A stretch of DNA of 35,248 nt from an uncultured Flavobacteriales bacterium (lineage in GTDB: Bacteria > Bacteroidota > Bacteroidia > Flavobacteriales_G > Salibacteraceae): NCBI GenBank assembly GCA_913062955.1, contig CAJXZP010000042.1:1-35248 (forward strand). Direction: 5' to 3'. Positions 1 to 8,284 of this stretch are shown in pieces (position 1 is the first letter of the stretch; every line of letters begins with the position of its first letter). Below the pieces are notes generated by a model that saw only the letters and a program-made list of their open reading frames with translations, was not told the origin of the DNA and made no database searches. Position numbers and translations under genes: made by a program.

Positions 1-1613
1 GACGAAAATGTTTTAGGAGCTTGAATTGTATCATTAGAAATACGAATGTAATTATCCCAAGCATAGGTAAACGTACCAGGAATGGAGGCACTCGAGAATA
101 ATTGCATGGAATCTGTCGTACAAATAACAGTGTCGGGACCGGAGATAGCTACATAATTGGGTGCAGCAGTTATGGTGACGGTATCTGTGTTTTGGCATGA
201 GGTAGATAAATTTGAGGTGACAATATAGGTTGTTGTTACCTGTGGGGAGACTTGAGGAGATGAACAGTTTTGGCAAGTCATGTTATAGCCGGGGGAAGTC
301 GAAAGAGTGTCGATGGGTGAACCTGTAAGTACACTCCAACTAAAGGATGTTCCACCAGTGGCGTGAAGTTGAGCCCATTCAACTCCTTGACAGATGGACT
401 TGTCGGGACCTGCATAGGTGGAATTTATTACTCTAATGACATAAGATGTACTCACCATTCCAAAAACGGGACACGCATTATCAAATGCAGTGACAGCAAA
501 GGAATTGAATGGGGGTGTTCCCGATTGAGTATTCCAAGTAACATGCATGATTGCAGGGTTTCCGGGGGTAATGGTAACTACTGCTCCGGGTAAAACTTGG
601 GTAATATTTGACGTCATGTTTACCGTATCAGCGGTGTCTGGGTCTGGGAAAAATAAGTCAAAACTGAATTGATCACCCACACATACATCTACGGTTGTGG
701 AATCTATTAAAACCCCATTTCCAGTAAAATTTTGAATTCCTTGCCAGGTGGGAGGCTGGTTGGAACACGTAATGACTACAAACTGAATGTCTCGGGTTAT
801 ACAACCGAGTAATACCCCTGTGCCATAGTCATATTCGCAAACTTGAACGGCTATCACAAAGTTTCCAAGAGTAGTTGGAATAAAGGTAAGTATTCCAGTT
901 TGCGGATTTAAGTTACATCCTGGAAGTGGGGATGATGCGGTATATCCTGCTACAAATGGAACAGGGTTGTGAATACCGTTATTTGAGGAAGCAATTGGGG
1001 CTACAATCGAATATACAATACTATCACCATCAATTTCAGTAACTCCAAAATTGTAACTAACCAATTGATTTTGACAAACGTATGGGATTGGGTCTCCGTT
1101 AAATGTAGGAGAGTTATTACAGGAGTCGGCTTGAGAGTTAATAGATGCAGGCACATAAAATGCGGGCTGATTAACCAAGTTTTCTGTTGTGTTTCTACAA
1201 CATTGACCCCAAGACATCGTCCATGAGGTGCACACAGGATTTAACGTAACGACCCCTTCAAAAACGTAACGGGCCATTCCCGGGAGTGATCCTCCGCTAC
1301 AGGTCGATAAATGAAGGTCTCTTGGGCACAGTTGCGAAACCTCAGTACCTCCAAGGTTTTGGAGGATAAGGGCAAGATTTACATCGGGGCCACATGGGCT
1401 CTGAAATGTAACGTTTACCCCAGCAGGTGCAGGTGCCGAAAGGGGGTCGCAATCCACAAAAACGTTGAGGGTAATTTTGTAGGTATTGGGACCTATGCAT
1501 TCATAGTTAAAATCGGCTCCCGCAATATGGGTGGCATTTGCTGTTTCTGAAAATAAAAATAAGATGGAAATAAGGATGTAGGAAAGCCCTTTGAATAGTT
1601 GGTTTTTGGTCAT
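1..1613 (-). CDS. Large secreted surface protein, gliding-associated/T9SS-cargo type (3' end outside window)
   Basis: The reading frame is open from an ATG at 1611-1613 (minus strand) to the window edge, so about 537 N-terminal residues are visible and the C-terminus is missing. It starts with a signal peptide (MTKNQLFKGLSYILISILFLF, then cleavage near ETANA/THIAGA). Next comes the pattern ATHIAGADFNYECIGPNTYK, which I recognise from Bacteroidota proteins annotated 'gliding motility-associated C-terminal domain-containing'. Several Cys-containing Ig/cadherin-like beta segments follow (for example VCQNQLVSYNFGVTEIDGDS and GNPAIMHVTW), and later a YAGPDKSICQG motif typical of the repeated domains in these proteins. 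By family knowledge such proteins end in a CHU_C/type B sorting domain exported by the type IX system, but that part is not in view. Probable role: cell-surface adhesin or structural protein. No polar neighbour gene is seen. The ORF is partial only because of the window boundary. Confidence 0.8.
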   Translation of the reverse strand, partial: MTKNQLFKGLSYILISILFLFSETANATHIAGADFNYECIGPNTYKITLNVFVDCDPLSAPAPAGVNVTFQSPCGPDVNLALILQNLGGTEVSQLCPRDLHLSTCSGGSLPGMARYVFEGVVTLNPVCTSWTMSWGQCCRNTTENLVNQPAFYVPASINSQADSCNNSPTFNGDPIPYVCQNQLVSYNFGVTEIDGDSIVYSIVAPIASSNNGIHNPVPFVAGYTASSPLPGCNLNPQTGILTFIPTTLGNFVIAVQVCEYDYGTGVLLGCITRDIQFVVITCSNQPPTWQGIQNFTGNGVLIDSTTVDVCVGDQFSFDLFFPDPDTADTVNMTSNITQVLPGAVVTITPGNPAIMHVTWNTQSGTPPFNSFAVTAFDNACPVFGMVSTSYVIRVINSTYAGPDKSICQGVEWAQLHATGGTSFSWSVLTGSPIDTLSTSPGYNMTCQNCSSPQVSPQVTTTYIVTSNLSTSCQNTDTVTITAAPNYVAISGPDTVICTTDSMQLFSSASIPGTFTYAWDNYIRISNDTIQAPKTFS

Positions 1614-1754
1614 GGTGACTCAAATTTTCTTTGATTAATAAAAAAGGTTTTATTCCTTGGCTCGCATTAAAAACGCAATTGGTATGGATTGGTTGCCATT
1701 AAAAATTTTTAGAGGTAAGGGTTTACAATTCTAAATCGGATAGACGATTGAGTT

Positions 1755-1774
1755 CAACTACTGTTTCGTAGTTG
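1755..1774. repeat. Short perfect hairpin in the gap between the surface-protein and threonine dehydrogenase genes
   Basis: CAACTAC at 1755-1761 and GTAGTTG at 1768-1774 are exact reverse complements around a 6-nt loop. On the plus strand the stem extends further with G-U pairs. It has no T-tract and no obvious gene to terminate, so its function is unknown. Confidence 0.35.
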
Positions 1775-1796
1775 GATAGGTAGGGTTATAAAATAG

Positions 1797-1826
1797 AAAA
1801 GGCGGATAAAAAATTATCCGCCTTTT
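1797..1826 (-). terminator. Intrinsic terminator of the threonine dehydrogenase gene
   Basis: A perfect 13-bp inverted repeat (AAAAGGCGGATAA at 1797-1809, its complement at 1814-1826) with a 4-nt loop begins 18 bp after the minus-strand stop at 1845. Read on the minus strand the stem ends in TTTT followed by an AT-rich tail. Confidence 0.85.
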
Positions 1827-1844
1827 CCTTACTTATTTTCTAAA

Positions 1845-2768
1845 TTAGATATGTGCTAACATTTCCGTGACTAATTCTTTAGTGCCATACGTATGTTTCC
1901 ATCCCCAATCTTCTCTGGCGTTTGTATCATCAATACTTTGTGGCCATGAGGAAGCGATAGCATCTCTTTCATCAGGAGCGTAAGAAATAGTAAAACCTTC
2001 TTTTTGCGATTTTATTTCTTCCGCTAATTGGGCGGGAGAAAATGAGTCAGCCGCTAGGTTATAACTAGAACGAACTTTAATTTGATTTACGGGTGCTTCC
2101 ATAATATCCATAGTTGCTCGTACGGCATCTTCCATCATCATCATAGGTAAGGTGGCATCCGCATGAAGGAAACACTCGTAGCTATTGGTTTTTTTAGCTT
2201 GATGAAAAATGTCTACTGCGTAATCTGTAGTTCCACCTCCTGGTAGCGATTTCCATCCAATTAGTCCTGGGTAACGAATACTACGAACATCTACGCCATA
2301 ACGGTTGAAGTAGTATTCATTCCATCGTTCACCCGCTTGTTTGGCAATACCATACACTGTATTAGGATCCATCACCGTATCTTGAGGCGTGTTGTGTTTG
2401 GGGGTAGTGGGGCCAAAAACAGCAATGGAACTTGGCCAGAATATTTTTTCGATGATTCCGTCCTTCGCTAGATTGAGCACATTAAAGTGACCATCCATAC
2501 TTAATTGCCAGGCGTAATCTACGTGCTTTTCTGCAGTCGCAGATAATAAGGCAACCAGGTTGAAAATGTTCTTGATAGCGTATGTGTCTACAATGACTCT
2601 CAAAGCATCCTTATCTAAAATGTCCAGTTTTTCATAGATTCCTCCCGTACCCTCTTCTTTGATATCGGCAGCCACAACATTGCTTTCACCATATTTAAAG
2701 CGTAGATTTTCTACTAATTCACTTCCCACTTGGCCCAATGCCCCAATTACTAAAATATTGCCTGTCAT
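1845..2768 (-). CDS. tdh: L-threonine 3-dehydrogenase, SDR (epimerase-like) type
   Basis: This protein oxidises L-threonine with NAD+ to 2-amino-3-ketobutyrate, which a separate lyase (KBL, not in this window) splits to glycine and acetyl-CoA. It is cytoplasmic. From the chosen start (residue 7 of the longest frame) it is 307 aa. The Rossmann motif GALGQVG lies at residues 9-15, the catalytic Ser in WPSSIAVFG near 113-114, and the YxxxK pair at Tyr139/Lys143. The segments PGGGTTDYAVDIFHQAK and YNLAADSFSP are characteristic of the short-chain-type threonine dehydrogenases known from Flavobacterium and Cupriavidus, and separate it from zinc-dependent Tdh and from UDP-sugar epimerases. The start at 2768 places MTGNILVIG at the N-terminus as in the family; an ATG at 2786 would add six residues. 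Single-gene unit followed by a strong terminator. Confidence 0.88.
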   Translation of the reverse strand: MTGNILVIGALGQVGSELVENLRFKYGESNVVAADIKEEGTGGIYEKLDILDKDALRVIVDTYAIKNIFNLVALLSATAEKHVDYAWQLSMDGHFNVLNLAKDGIIEKIFWPSSIAVFGPTTPKHNTPQDTVMDPNTVYGIAKQAGERWNEYYFNRYGVDVRSIRYPGLIGWKSLPGGGTTDYAVDIFHQAKKTNSYECFLHADATLPMMMMEDAVRATMDIMEAPVNQIKVRSSYNLAADSFSPAQLAEEIKSQKEGFTISYAPDERDAIASSWPQSIDDTNAREDWGWKHTYGTKELVTEMLAHI

Positions 2769-2945
2769 TATACTCAAATTACCCATTCAAAATTGTGGCC
2801 GTAAATGTAGGGTACATTGCGTCATTTACATTTATTATTTGAAGGCAAATTGGATAAAAAGTAGTGTATTTTCGAAGTAATGAAAAAAAGATTTTTAGGA
2901 ATATGTAATAATTTGAATAATTAGCCACTAACTAAGAAAACACGT

Positions 2946-3437
2946 GTGAGTACCGATTTTTATACCATATCAATTTTACCATATGCGAGCATTGTCATTA
3001 AGATTTGTAGAGCGTATACCAATACTCAAGAAGACTTTGAAGATTATTATCAAGAAGTGTGCCTCCAAATTTGGAGAAGCCATGAAAGTTTTGATCATCA
3101 ATCACAGTGGTCTACTTGGATTTACAGATTAAGCTTAAATGTTTGTTTAACACTGCTAAAAAAGGAAAAGAAAAACAGAGAGCTACGAAGCTCAGATTCC
3201 ATTCCGGATGAAATATTGGAGGATGAGATGTTTTTCACCGATGAATCTTTGAATTTTTTGTATGATGCTATCCGACAACTGAACGAAGTGGATAGAGCAA
3301 TTATTTTGCTCTATCTAGAACAGAAATCGTATCAGGAAATAGGCGAAATCATAGGATCCAATGGGAATAATATTGGGGTGAGAATTACCAGAATTAAAGA
3401 AAAACTTAAAAAATTATTACATGGAAAAATCTATTGA
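2946..3437 (+). CDS. Small sigma-70 family RNA polymerase sigma factor (ECF-like)
   Basis: A 163-aa protein with two sigma regions. Residues about 28-75 match region 2 (YYQEVCLQIWRS, then the WSTWIYRLSLNVCL helix used for -10 recognition). Residues about 112-160 match region 4 (LNEVDRAIILLYLEQKSYQEIGEIIG, a helix-turn-helix, then RITRIKEKLKKLL). No region 1 or 3 and no extra C-terminal domain are present. The start is a GTG at 2946; no better ATG lies upstream in frame. The 3' end overlaps the next gene by 17 bp, indicating translational coupling with a membrane protein. By analogy with other ECF pairs it would direct RNA polymerase to a stress or envelope regulon; its targets cannot be read here. 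Confidence 0.85.
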   Translation: MSTDFYTISILPYASIVIKICRAYTNTQEDFEDYYQEVCLQIWRSHESFDHQSQWSTWIYRLSLNVCLTLLKKEKKNRELRSSDSIPDEILEDEMFFTDESLNFLYDAIRQLNEVDRAIILLYLEQKSYQEIGEIIGSNGNNIGVRITRIKEKLKKLLHGKIY

Positions 3438-4074
3438 AAAAATATGGAACCAAGGGTTTCTGGATGAAGGAGCATTAGTCGCTCCCAAAATAAATAAGCT
3501 ATATGAAGCAAAGTCAATTAATACCATTGATAAGTTTCGCAGTATGTACCATAAAAATTATTGGTTTATTTGGTTATTACTCATCGTGCATGGTGTAGGA
3601 TCTTATGCGTTTACCAATATATATATCGCTGTTTTTATGAGTGTTTTATTTGTACCCATTTTGGTTTTGGGTAAAAAGCAGATTAAAATTATGGATGGTA
3701 TTGATGCCAATCAATCGAGTTATCAATATCTGGTAGCTTTTAATGATTGGTTGCAAAAAATGATTAATGACTTCCGCATAGTATATCGTTTTTTCTATCC
3801 TCTTTATTTTGTGGGATTGGTGAGCATTTTAGCTTTGATGGATACCGGTGAAGATGGGGAGCATATTTCTATGGTGTCACATATTCTAACGAGTAAGCAG
3901 GTATTTATGATTGCAGGAATTCCTGTTATTTGGTTAAGTGTGATTGTTTTTCTAACCGCAGTCGTAGCCTATTTTAGTCCGAATTTATTTATGGTCGATA
4001 TTCGATTAGTATATGGCCGTTTAATGGATAAAATGGAACTGATGTTGAAGGAGATGGACGAGTTAAGGGCTTGA
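3421..4074 (+). CDS. Membrane protein coupled to sigma factor, candidate anti-sigma factor
   Basis: A 217-aa protein whose start codon lies inside the sigma-factor gene (17-bp overlap). About 45 N-terminal residues are cytoplasmic-like and hydrophilic. Four hydrophobic segments follow, at about 48-64, 66-84, 122-141 and 161-185, and then a short charged C-terminal helix (GRLMDKMELMLKEMDELRA). I see no zinc-binding HxxxCxxC anti-sigma motif and recognise no named domain. The anti-sigma role is inferred only from the coupling and topology; it could instead be a sigma-dependent membrane protein of unrelated function. Confidence 0.6.
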   Translation: MEKSIEKIWNQGFLDEGALVAPKINKLYEAKSINTIDKFRSMYHKNYWFIWLLLIVHGVGSYAFTNIYIAVFMSVLFVPILVLGKKQIKIMDGIDANQSSYQYLVAFNDWLQKMINDFRIVYRFFYPLYFVGLVSILALMDTGEDGEHISMVSHILTSKQVFMIAGIPVIWLSVIVFLTAVVAYFSPNLFMVDIRLVYGRLMDKMELMLKEMDELRA

Positions 4075-4085
4075 AATTGAAAATG

Positions 4086-4117
4086 TAAAAGCCCGATATT
4101 TTTATATCGGGCTTTTA
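4086..4117. terminator. Bidirectional intrinsic terminator between convergent genes
   Basis: A perfect 14-bp inverted repeat (TAAAAGCCCGATAT at 4086-4099, complement at 4104-4117, loop TTTT) lies 11 bp after the stop of the membrane protein gene and 16 bp after the stop of the opposing aldehyde dehydrogenase. The A-rich 5' side and T-rich 3' side make it usable in both directions. Confidence 0.88.
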
Positions 4118-4133
4118 CTAGTGTTTTTAAATT

Positions 4134-5582
4134 CTAAAACTTAATACATACATTTTTGGCTTCGGTAAAGAACTTCAAGGCTTCAAATCCACCTTCTCTT
4201 CCTACACCTGAATTTTTCATCCCTCCAAATGGAGTTCTTAAATCTCTAACTAACCAACAATTTATCCAAACAATGCCCGCTTCCACTTTACCCGCTACTC
4301 GGTGGGCACGTTTTAAATCTTGTGTCCAAATCGTTGCGGCTAATCCGTACTCTACGCTATTGGCCATCATTAATACTTCTTCTTCCGTGTCAAAAGGGGT
4401 GATGGTGACTACAGGTCCAAAAATTTCTTCCTGGTTGGTTCTACAGGTATAAGCCAATCCTTCAATAATGGTTGGAGCTAAATAAAATCCTTCCGCATAT
4501 TCGCCATCCAATAGCACCCGATGACCTCCGGTTAAAATAGTTCCCCCTTCTTCTTTGGCAAGTTCTACATAAGAAAGTACCTTTTCCATATGCGGTTTAG
4601 AAACCACTGCTCCTAATTTTGCATCTGGGTCTTCTGGATTACTCACTTTCATTTTACGCACCTTCTCTACAAAAGCATCTCTAAACTTTTCGTATATCGG
4701 ACGTTCAATAAAAATACGAGATCCACATAAACAAATTTGTCCTTGATTCGCAAATGAAGATAGAATCGTTGTTTTTAAAGTATCTTCAAAATCACAATCC
4801 GCAAATATTATATTGGGGTTCTTACCTCCCAATTCAAGCGATAGTTTTTTGAATTTTGGTGCCGCTACAGATGCAATATGTGCGCCTGTTGCCGTTCCAC
4901 CCGTAAAACTAATGGCTTTGATATCGTTACTTTGAGAAATAGCTTCCCCCACTTTATGGCCTAATCCATGTACGATGTTTAGAACTCCCGCAGGCATTCC
5001 CGCATCTATACATATTTGAGAAAGCAGATAAGCCGTATAAGGGGTCACTTCTGATGGCTTGGCTACCACACAGTTTCCTGCAGCCAATGCAGGCGCAATT
5101 TTCCAAGTGAATAAATACAAGGGTAAATTCCATGGTGAAATACAACCAACCACTCCTAAAGGATGGCGGGTGGTGTAATTTATGGCCAGGCCCTCCATTT
5201 CGTGACTTTCAGAGGCATAATGTAGAATCCCTGTCGCAAAGAAGTGAAAATTATCTCGGGCTCTTGGAATGTCAACATGGGTAGCCAACTTTAATGGTTT
5301 CCCATTATCGCGACTTTCAGCAGCCGCTAATTCAGGTAATCGTTCTTCAATTAAGGAGGCAACACGCATCATGATTTGAGAACGATATTCTTTTGGCTTT
5401 CCACCCCAAGATTCAAAAGCATTCTTAGCAGCGCTTACCGCAAGAGCAATATCTTGCTCGGTAGAATCGGGAATTAATGAATAAACCTTTCCTGTTCCAG
5501 GTTCAATATTATCTAAATACTCCCCGCCAACTGGTGCGATAAGCTTCCCGTTGATGTAATTCTGAATTTTATGCATGCTCAT
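4134..5582 (-). CDS. NAD-dependent aldehyde dehydrogenase, ALDH8/2-aminomuconic semialdehyde dehydrogenase-like
   Basis: A 482-aa protein of normal ALDH length. It has the oxyanion-hole motif CISPWNLPLYL, the general-base region LELGGKNPNI, and a catalytic loop GQICLCGSR with Cys284 in the nucleophile position and a second Cys at 286. Coenzyme-side motifs SFTGGTATG and EEIFGPVVT are present. The C-terminal block NCWLVRDLRTPFGGMKNSG followed by FFTEAKNVCIKF is typical of ALDH8 and bacterial 2-aminomuconate or 2-hydroxymuconate semialdehyde dehydrogenases, so oxidation of a semialdehyde in tryptophan/kynurenine or aromatic breakdown is the best guess. No other kynurenine gene is in the window, so the substrate is inferred. 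A start at 5576 (MHKIQ) is equally possible. It shares a terminator with the convergent gene. Confidence 0.85.
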   Translation of the reverse strand: MSMHKIQNYINGKLIAPVGGEYLDNIEPGTGKVYSLIPDSTEQDIALAVSAAKNAFESWGGKPKEYRSQIMMRVASLIEERLPELAAAESRDNGKPLKLATHVDIPRARDNFHFFATGILHYASESHEMEGLAINYTTRHPLGVVGCISPWNLPLYLFTWKIAPALAAGNCVVAKPSEVTPYTAYLLSQICIDAGMPAGVLNIVHGLGHKVGEAISQSNDIKAISFTGGTATGAHIASVAAPKFKKLSLELGGKNPNIIFADCDFEDTLKTTILSSFANQGQICLCGSRIFIERPIYEKFRDAFVEKVRKMKVSNPEDPDAKLGAVVSKPHMEKVLSYVELAKEEGGTILTGGHRVLLDGEYAEGFYLAPTIIEGLAYTCRTNQEEIFGPVVTITPFDTEEEVLMMANSVEYGLAATIWTQDLKRAHRVAGKVEAGIVWINCWLVRDLRTPFGGMKNSGVGREGGFEALKFFTEAKNVCIKF

Positions 5583-5794
5583 TTTTTATCCAATTCTAAA
5601 GGGTGTAAAAATAAGGTTTAGGGAAAGAATGAGCAGAGGAAATTATTTAAGATTATGAAAAAGTATGTCCTTGGGAGACATCCATAAACCGAGGTTAAAT
5701 AATGATCTATTTTTACTGTTTGTAGGTCTTGTCCGTTTTAAATACGCTTTATTTGTGGGTAGTCGGATGGAAAAAATGTAAATTTAGATAGCCT

Positions 5795-7129
5795 ATGTTA
5801 TATCAATTTTTGAAATATTTATTTGCACTTACTATTGACTCCTATTTTAGAGTCTTTAAGTTTACAGGGAAAGAAAATGTACCTAAAAGTGGGCCCATAA
5901 TTTTTGTGGCTAATCATCCAAGTACCTTAATGGACCCCGTGGTAATTGCTACAATTTTGGATAAACCCATTCATTTTTTGGCCGCAGCTGAGTTTATGGG
6001 AAAAGGACTAGTAACCAAGTTTATGCAGCGATTCATTCATATGATTCCTGTTTTTAGACCAAATACATTGCCTCATGAAGCATCCAAAAATGCGGATGTT
6101 TTTTACAAATGTTTTGAGCATTTAGGTAAGGATGGTGCTATTTTGATTTTTCCAGAAGGTAGTTCCGTGACCGCTCCCAAATTACGCCCATTAAAAACGG
6201 GCTCGGTACGAATTGCATTAGGGGCAGAAGAAACTACCGGCAAAACGGTTAGTATTGTCCCCATAGGGTTAAATTATTCTAACCCGCATCAATTTAGATC
6301 GGAGTTGTATGTGAGTATAGGGAAACCAATAACGTCTAAAATGGAGGCACTTAAGGATGTTGAACCAGAGTCGTTGGCGAAGGTATTTACCGAATTGGTG
6401 CAGGATCGTTTACGTGAACTGGTTCATCACCTAGAGGACGAAAGATTACATGGGCTTTTTGGCAAGGTAAAGAGGGTTCTCGTTCATGAACTGCAATCTA
6501 AAAACAAACGTATTGCGAGCCTTCAAGAACAATTCGAGATTGGAATGCAAGTACAAGAGGGGATTACATATTATGCCAAACATGCACCTGGTTCGGTCGC
6601 TAAATTGAGTGAGAAACTGGATCATTACATAGAAAGAGTTGCGTTTTATGGAGTCACAGATGCATCCATTGCCAAAGGAAACCAGAGAGTTTCTTTGAGA
6701 GATTATTCTAAATTAATTGTAGGATTACCCGTTTTCTTTATCGGTTATTTTAGCAATATTTTACCATACTACTGTAATGAATGGATTACTAGAAAACTAA
6801 AACTGGATCATCAGTTTTTAGGTTCTGTAATTATGACCTTAGGACTCCTAATGTATTTGGTATGGTATCTAACTTTAGGGTTTTTGGTATTCATTATTAC
6901 GGATCATTGGTGGTATGGACTGGTAACAGTTGCGGGGATGTTTCTTGCAGGGAAGTTTACTTTAAAGTACCTTAGTTTAAGCCAAAGTACCTACGAAACG
7001 GGTAATTGGAGACGTACGTTTAAGCGAGACCGGAATATATTTAAGGCATTAAAAATAGAACGAGAAAATATTATCTCGAATTTGAATAAATATCAGGCCG
7101 AGTTTGAACAATTGAAAAAGAGTTTTTAA
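5795..7129 (+). CDS. Membrane 1-acyl-glycerol-phosphate / glycerol-phosphate acyltransferase (PlsC domain, Gat/SCT1-like)
   Basis: A 444-aa protein. The N-terminal half (about residues 20-215) is an LPLAT/PlsC domain: motif I NHPSTLMDP with His41 and Asp47, the acceptor-binding motif LIFPEGSS near residue 127, and SIVPIGLNYS near residue 155. His and Asp are one residue further apart than in classical HX4D enzymes, as in the eukaryotic SCT1/GPT2-like subgroup. A helical, charged linker (about 205-300) leads to a C-terminal part with about three membrane segments (about 308-327, 345-372, 375-397) and a charged tail. Likely role: acylation of a glycerolipid precursor at the inner membrane. The next gene starts 111 bp downstream behind its own candidate promoter, so shared transcription with the polysaccharide genes is uncertain. 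Confidence 0.82.
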   Translation: MLYQFLKYLFALTIDSYFRVFKFTGKENVPKSGPIIFVANHPSTLMDPVVIATILDKPIHFLAAAEFMGKGLVTKFMQRFIHMIPVFRPNTLPHEASKNADVFYKCFEHLGKDGAILIFPEGSSVTAPKLRPLKTGSVRIALGAEETTGKTVSIVPIGLNYSNPHQFRSELYVSIGKPITSKMEALKDVEPESLAKVFTELVQDRLRELVHHLEDERLHGLFGKVKRVLVHELQSKNKRIASLQEQFEIGMQVQEGITYYAKHAPGSVAKLSEKLDHYIERVAFYGVTDASIAKGNQRVSLRDYSKLIVGLPVFFIGYFSNILPYYCNEWITRKLKLDHQFLGSVIMTLGLLMYLVWYLTLGFLVFIITDHWWYGLVTVAGMFLAGKFTLKYLSLSQSTYETGNWRRTFKRDRNIFKALKIERENIISNLNKYQAEFEQLKKSF

Positions 7130-7199
7130 GCCTAGATAGGTATTAAAAATCTCAGCCTATCGAAATAAATAAAGGGTTAATTCGTTTGTCGGTTTTATA

Positions 7200-7207
7200 T
7201 ACATTTG
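7200..7207 (+). promoter_or_regulatory. Candidate -7 promoter element for the Wzz/ligase pair
   Basis: TACATTTG fits the Bacteroidota -7 consensus TAnnTTTG exactly and lies 33 bp before the ATG at 7241. The -33 position (about 7177-7180) carries only TTAA, so the match is partial. Confidence 0.35.
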
Positions 7208-7240
7208 GCATCTTAAAATTAAGATCATAAAATCACATAA

Positions 7241-8278
7241 ATGTCTGACAACAATTCAACGCAATCCAGCGATTTTTCTTCAGCAAGTTTACTGTTCTTT
7301 ATATTAAAATGGCGAAAGCCAATTCTAGTTGTAACCATTGCAACGGCTATTATTTCTGCCGCTGTTTCATTTATGATTACGGAACGTTATTTATCTACAG
7401 CCATTTTCTTTCCGGCCAATAACTCATCCCTTTCCAAAGGTTTGATGACCGAAGATGCACAAGGGAAGAATGACCTTTCGAAATTTGGAGAGGAAGAACA
7501 GGCCGAGGCAATGCTTCAGATCTTGAATAGCGATAAAATTAGATGGCGTTTATGGAGTAAGTATCAAATGATGGATCATTATGATATTGATCCACTTGGT
7601 GCAAATCCACAAACGAAACTAGCCAATAAATGGGACGATAACGTGAGTTATAAACGGACAGAGTTCAACTCTATTCGAATTGATGTGTTGGATATAAGTC
7701 CAGATACCGCTGCCTTACTAGCCAATGAAATTGCAGCATTGGTGGATACCATGCGTAATGAGATGATTCGTTCAAGAGCACAAGCAGCTTACGAAATTAT
7801 GGACGAAGAATACAGTAGTTTGGTTTCTTATATGACCGACCTAGATGATTCATTAACGGTATTAAGAAACAAGGGCGTTCAAGATTACGAAAAGCAAATT
7901 GAAATGATTACAGGGGTTTATTACCAGGCTATTGCGGATAATAATACCCGTGCAGTGAAACAATTGCAAATGGAATTGGATACCTTAGCTAAATATGGTT
8001 CTGCATCTAAGTCCATGACTGAAAACTTAGAGTTTTTACGGGAACGATTGGTATTGCAAAAAGGTAAATACGATGAGATTAGAGTAGATGCCACAAAAAA
8101 TCTAACCTGGAAATTTGTGGTTAACGAAGCAGTTGCCGCTGAGAAAAAGGAATATCCAATACGTTGGTTAATTGTAGTGGTGTCTACAATGGCGTCCTTG
8201 TTATTATCGGTTTTATCCATTATTGCGGTGGAGAACTACAACAAATACATGACTCAGTTAAAGCAAGGTAAGAAATAA
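7241..8278 (+). CDS. Wzz/GumC-type polysaccharide chain-length determinant (no kinase domain)
   Basis: A 345-aa protein with the two-membrane-helix layout of polysaccharide co-polymerases: helix one at about 27-47 after a short cytoplasmic N-terminus, a long periplasmic part rich in coiled-coil-like helix (about 185-290, with many Glu/Lys/Leu), and helix two at about 309-328 preceded by a Pro (EYPIRW). It ends without any Walker-type tyrosine kinase domain, so it is the stand-alone form. It would set the length of O-antigen, capsule or exopolysaccharide chains at the inner membrane. The next gene, an O-antigen ligase/polymerase homologue, begins 6 bp later and supports the function. The family assignment rests on topology and context more than on a sharp motif. 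Confidence 0.78.
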   Translation: MSDNNSTQSSDFSSASLLFFILKWRKPILVVTIATAIISAAVSFMITERYLSTAIFFPANNSSLSKGLMTEDAQGKNDLSKFGEEEQAEAMLQILNSDKIRWRLWSKYQMMDHYDIDPLGANPQTKLANKWDDNVSYKRTEFNSIRIDVLDISPDTAALLANEIAALVDTMRNEMIRSRAQAAYEIMDEEYSSLVSYMTDLDDSLTVLRNKGVQDYEKQIEMITGVYYQAIADNNTRAVKQLQMELDTLAKYGSASKSMTENLEFLRERLVLQKGKYDEIRVDATKNLTWKFVVNEAVAAEKKEYPIRWLIVVVSTMASLLLSVLSIIAVENYNKYMTQLKQGKK

Positions 8279-8284
8279 TATATC

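Noticed and set aside
52-276. Short minus-strand frame rich in His/Tyr/Cys
   Set aside because: It lies in another frame of the large surface-protein gene, which is open across the whole region with a convincing domain pattern.
7135-7161. GATAGG/CCTATC hairpin after the acyltransferase gene as terminator
   Set aside because: Six-bp arms with a 15-nt loop and no T-tract are too weak to call.
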